Shown: one piece after another, positions 60,301 to 64,000 of the stretch
How the letters are laid out: each line of letters begins with the position of its first letter
Position numbering within the stretch: the first letter of the stretch is position 1
From: Streblospio benedicti
Lineage: Eukaryota > Annelida > Polychaeta > Spionida > Spionidae
Assembly (NCBI GenBank): GCA_019095985.1
Contig: CM032661.1
Coordinates: forward strand, 28,812,346-28,876,345
DNA: 64,000 bases
Direction: 5' to 3'
Position numbers and translations under genes: made by a program
The notes under the pieces: model-generated
The model's input: only the letters and a program-made list of their open reading frames with translations
Told to the model about the DNA's origin: nothing
Databases searched by the model: none

Positions 60301-60788
60301 TTGAATGGTTTTGTCAGGCAAAATGGGGATTTTTTAGCTTTTTCTCTCTCATGTTTCTTCCCCCATCCCGAAAAATAGATTTCGAATGATCAAAAAAACA
60401 ACAACGGTGCTATGCCTAATGCTAATATTGGTGTACGTAACAATACATATGTATGTAAAAACTCTTTGACTACGTCTGGCATTAGGCAGTAGCCAGATTT
60501 GGGGGGGGGGGGGGGTTAAGGACAGTGTGGATGCTATAGACCTGTGTTTTGCAATATTTGATGTTGAAAAGTAGCAGTGGAATGCGGTGGGGTTGTTCAG
60601 AAATAGGGCATAAGACAAAATCTTTTGGCCCCATGGGTGCAAGCTAGTAAATAAGAAGTTATTAAGAATCTGTATGTTTCATACCTCAAACTCTCAAGCA
60701 TTTTTTCTTTCTTCAAATTAAGTAAGAAGGAATCTATTTCTGTTGCAGTCATATCATGTCGTATTTTGTCAAATAGCGTGCTGATATC
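57350..60788 (-). CDS. FBXO31: FBXO31-like F-box protein, 3' exons only
   Basis: Exons in transcript order: 60788-60685, 60218-60047, 59719-59569, 57512-57350 (stop TAG). The second exon gives ISPGLFYGTYSVHGIEI and MEVIKVT; the third GDPNVPAGKTSVTVFLRQPV; the last SEGLIAGHNHQSPTHTPG and LWLKLHSFSLYKR. Human FBXO31 has PGLFKGTYGSHGLEI, KITGDPNIPAG, GTGLIAGHGFTSPERTPG and LWLELKSFSLYSR-like text in the same order. FBXO31 is a substrate receptor of an SCF (Cullin-1) ubiquitin ligase; that is family knowledge. The F-box exons must lie beyond 64 kb or went unseen. The third exon ends in phase 1 and the last cannot take that phase, so one exon between them was probably missed. Confidence 0.75.
58173..59035. 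mobile_element. Long-armed inverted-repeat element, 863 bp
   Basis: Arms of about 220-250 bp (58173-58395 and 58787-59035) are close inverse copies, starting cacggtgttcaatcaatctc. atact flanks both ends (58168-58172, 59036-59040). The centre of about 390 bp is single-copy. The right arm has a small extra repeat. It lies between the last two FBXO31-like exons found. Confidence 0.8.
59822..59908. mobile_element. Terminal fragment of the hAT family
   Basis: cgaaggttcgttcggtaaag through ggtcccatcttta matches the right end of element B (36860-36944). The rest of the element is missing. Confidence 0.65.
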
Positions 60789-62660
60789 CTGAAATACAAG
60801 TCAACAATTATCAAACTTGTTTTCCATCACATTAGAAAATAATGCAATCAATGTTTATTATTAAATCAATCATGGATAATTGCCTATATATTTGTTTTTT
60901 GTAAAATGCTGAAAACACTAAATAGGTACAATACCGGTAAAACCTAACCAAGAAGGATACTAGGAGGAGTACAAAATAGTGTTTCTATTAGGGAAGTGTC
61001 CTTAATAATGAAATATTTTAATGTAAAATTATTTTATGCTGCCAACAGAATGTAGACCAGAGTTGGGATGACTAAATGTGTTGGGATAAAAACTAAACTA
61101 AAATAAATGACAATTTTCATGATTAAACTAAACTAAATTGACTCAGGCAGTTGTTATGAATTAACTACACTAAACTAAATGATCACTTGATTTAACTAAA
61201 CTAAACTAAATTATCAAAATGAACTATTTACATAATGAAATAATATATTTTTTTTTTATCTTGTATCACTATAAATATACATAACAATGCATTCAATGTA
61301 TCTATTCAAGCATAAGTATTTCAACTAGTTTCTAAGTAGTTTTCAAATACAGAATATTATATATACAATGCAGACATCATATTGGTAATGATGTCCATAT
61401 GGATTTATCATTATTCATTATCATTTTTAAACCAATAAATATTCCCCCATTTTCATTCAAATGGAAATCAAATCAGGGATTGGGAATTTATATGCGATGG
61501 TGGCAAACAGGTACAGGTATAAAAACTATTTGATTTGCCTATTCATGGAAACTGACCTAGCCTTTCATTTTGTTCAAAGGCATCTCTATGTAGAATATCC
61601 TCTGAAGTGTAGCCGATTCATGGAAATTGACCTTGTTTATTTTTAAAATTACTGCAGTGAAAATGTAGGGGTCAGCACGGACATAAGTCATTATGCTACA
61701 ACCACTGATCAAAGAGCACAGGGTTGCTTGAATCACACAACTTCCATTAGCAAAATTAATGTTAATGATTTCCTAAATCTAAATTGCTCAACTGGTGTTT
61801 TGACAATGCTTTTCTAAACTAATAATGATTAAAATAGGGAGCGTTTCCCAATTAAAATCCCATTGTCAACTTTTCACAACTTCATGAGACCCCCCCCCCC
61901 CCACCCCCGGCATCAACTTTCGTCAACTTAATGAGCCCCCCCCCCTTTTCTCACCACTTTTTACCTTCTTCCACAACTCAACAGCCTTCTTCTGGATGTC
62001 ACTTTTGTGATTTTGTGGATATACTTTTTAATTGCTGATATAATGTTTGGATTTTTTTATTTTTATCCATTATGATACGTATTATTACACTGAATCATTA
62101 AAAAGCACATGGTGTTTGAAATAGGTCAGCAAATCACAAAAGAAACAGTTGAGTTCTTCATTACTTTAAGAATATTTTGCTACTTTATTTTTAATTTTAT
62201 ATATAATAATATATATATATATATGAACCATTATGAGCCACAAAGTTTCTTTCATATCTGTGGTAACTAAGATGACCAAACTGGCTTAAATCACCGATTC
62301 AAGCTATATTCCCTTTGATTTATATGATATCACAATGTTCTCATTCTATTCTTCTACAAATGTTGCCAGTGTTACTGGTCAAGTATAAATTCAGTCCTAA
62401 ATTGGTAAGTTTACTACAGAAGTTAAGATACAAATTTAAGTTATGTCAATGTACAAAGTTGGTGTCAATTTGCCCCCCTCCCCCACGTCACCCAGTCAAC
62501 TTTTAGTGATCCCCCCATAAACTTTTGGTGACCCCCTGTGGACGCCCCCATAGAATTTTATGATTAAACTAAAACTGAAACTAAACTGATAAATTTCAAT
62601 TTGTTGATTAACTAATACTAAATTAAATTACAGAAATTTTGGATTAGATTAATCAATTAA
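60789..62660. other. Low-complexity region upstream of the FBXO31-like exons
   Basis: Contains (aactaa)-type repeats at about 61085-61215 and again at 62565-62640, C-runs at 61890-61950 and 62475-62550, and an (at)n at 62200-62225. No convincing F-box exon on the minus strand. Confidence 0.45.
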
Positions 62661-63700
62661 AGGAGCTTTATCTAGCAGCCAAAGAATCTTTTTTTCTTCC
62701 AGCCAGGCTCATAGTTCTGTGTGAAAAAACTAATAAATGAATTAAAAAATTTGTCTTGTTTTATTTTTTGTTCATCCAGATTTTTTATAATAAATATTTT
62801 AATAATTTACAAATATAAAGAATTACATATGCAAAATGCCCGACGTGAAACTTTGACCATTTGAACTTTTCTCGACATACTGCAGGGATTTCGACGGCAA
62901 ACGCTGACGCCCACGGAACGTTGAATCACAAAAATGAAAATACTACTTTGTAAAGAAAACACAACCAAATTTCTAAAATTGTAAAGAAAACAAAATGGAA
63001 ATAAATACTTTCACATGACAGATTTTGATAAATATACCTGATAAGATGCCGGTGGGTGGTTCTTTTATAAAGCAGGTTTGGACAAAATACCCTCCATATT
63101 TGAATACTCCGCAGTGTCCGAGCCCCGTTATGATTCAAATACTGCAGTTGCAGGTGCTTGTTTTGCACTTTATGACCTGTCTCGCTGTGAACAAGGAGTT
63201 GAGTATTTCGTAGATCTAAGAATCATAGAAACTGAGCGCAGTCACAATGTGACCACATTGTGATTGTGTAGTTTTGTCAAACGATGATTATAAAAAAGAT
63301 CCAGTCATTATCAAATTATGTTATTAAAGGATGTACAAGGTTCATGTCATTGAAATCATCCTCCCAAATTTCAAAGTAGAATTTGGTTGTGTTTGGTTTA
63401 TAAGTTATAGTATTTGTCTTTGATTCTCATTCAAGTGGGGGAACCAGGACGTTTGCTCACGACCCTGCGGTATAAATTAAGTTCATTCGGAAAAAACGAC
63501 AATGGGGCAAGTTTTGTCATATGTGCAAATAAATTTTTATATTTTTGGTATACACTTATTTGATTATGTATGGATGAACAAAAAGGAAACAAGACACCAT
63601 TATGAAAGAGGCACATACTTTTCTGCAAGTATGGTTCATACAGAGAACTATGAAAGACCGAAAAATTCTTTAGATAGGATTTGAGGTAGATAAAGCTCCT
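62661..63700. mobile_element. TTAA-target non-autonomous DNA element, 1040 bp
   Basis: Ends aggagctttatcta and its inverse tagataaagctcct, flanked by TTAA on both sides (62657-62660, 63701-63704). TTAA targets occur with piggyBac and Kolobok; the AGG start suits Kolobok better. No transposase is seen. Confidence 0.7.
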
Positions 63701-64000
63701 TTAAAACTAATTTCGCCACAATTTGTCAGAAAGCCCCTATTCATTCACAACCAAGGGAAAAGTCAATTAAAATAAACCTGCATGATGTGAAAATTCACTT
63801 CACAAATGAGTACATTCAGAAAACACTCTAAAAGGCATGGGTGTCAAGATAACATCAGAAGTTAAGTACTCATGTATTCGTGACAATCATGGGAAATTGA
63901 CATATCATTTAAGAATGGTGATAGATATGTTTTGCTGAACATGAAAAATACAGTTGACCCCCCCTTTACCCCCAATTATTTTGCTGCAAGAATTTGTTTA

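Noticed and set aside
61965-62010. Possible minus-strand exon encoding DIQKKAVELWKK before a GTAAAA donor
   Set aside because: Too short, no good acceptor, in low-complexity surroundings, and no match to FBXO31 upstream sequence that I could place.

Overview
The window is animal nuclear DNA: AT-rich, with short exons in long introns, GT-AG splice sites and dense, mostly non-autonomous transposons. Gene content (maelstrom, an axonemal SAXO/MAP6-type protein, a mitochondrial ribosomal protein, a carbohydrate sulfotransferase, an F-box protein) and the mix of LINE ends, tRNA-derived SINEs, hAT, Harbinger-like and TTAA/TA elements fit a marine invertebrate bilaterian (lophotrochozoan, ambulacrarian or cephalochordate). 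I cannot name the phylum.

Layout. 2.66-8.53 kb (+): nine exons of a SAXO/MAP6-family microtubule-stabilising protein, its first exon(s) not found. 13.98-16.93 kb (-): MRPL17 in four exons, with a PIF/Harbinger-like MITE in its last-but-one intron region. 20.83-43.91 kb (+): MAEL (piRNA pathway), at least 18 exons, with a long C-terminal extension made partly of tandem 48-nt exons. 49.95-55.66 kb (-): first and last exons of a type II membrane carbohydrate sulfotransferase, middle exons not found. 57.35-60.79 kb (-): 3' exons of an FBXO31-like gene. MRPL17 and MAEL are head to head, with start codons 509 bp apart, so they probably share a promoter.

Three blocks (about 8.67-9.69, 17.48-19.4 and 45.42-47.41 kb) consist of runs of single bases and look like failed consensus rather than genome. 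The first two sit inside apparent tandem duplications: one repeats the last SAXO exon, the other repeats the MRPL17/MAEL promoter with both first exons. I read these as false duplications from an uncorrected long read. They affect any count of exons or genes here.

The MAEL introns are a transposon trap: two related hAT elements with exact 8-bp target duplications (one carrying a nested 1-kb insertion with a 10-bp duplication), a retroposed 276-bp hairpin with a 13-bp duplication, a broken Ulp1/C48-peptidase-like fragment, and several 5'-truncated minus-strand LINE ends, one reaching almost to a splice acceptor. No CRISPR, operon or bacterial system is present. The most interesting biology is the MAEL C-terminus: three GRGRG patches, a 32-nt micro-exon after a GC-AG intron, and a tandem SGPxFxPPxGxxPG repeat, one unit per exon.
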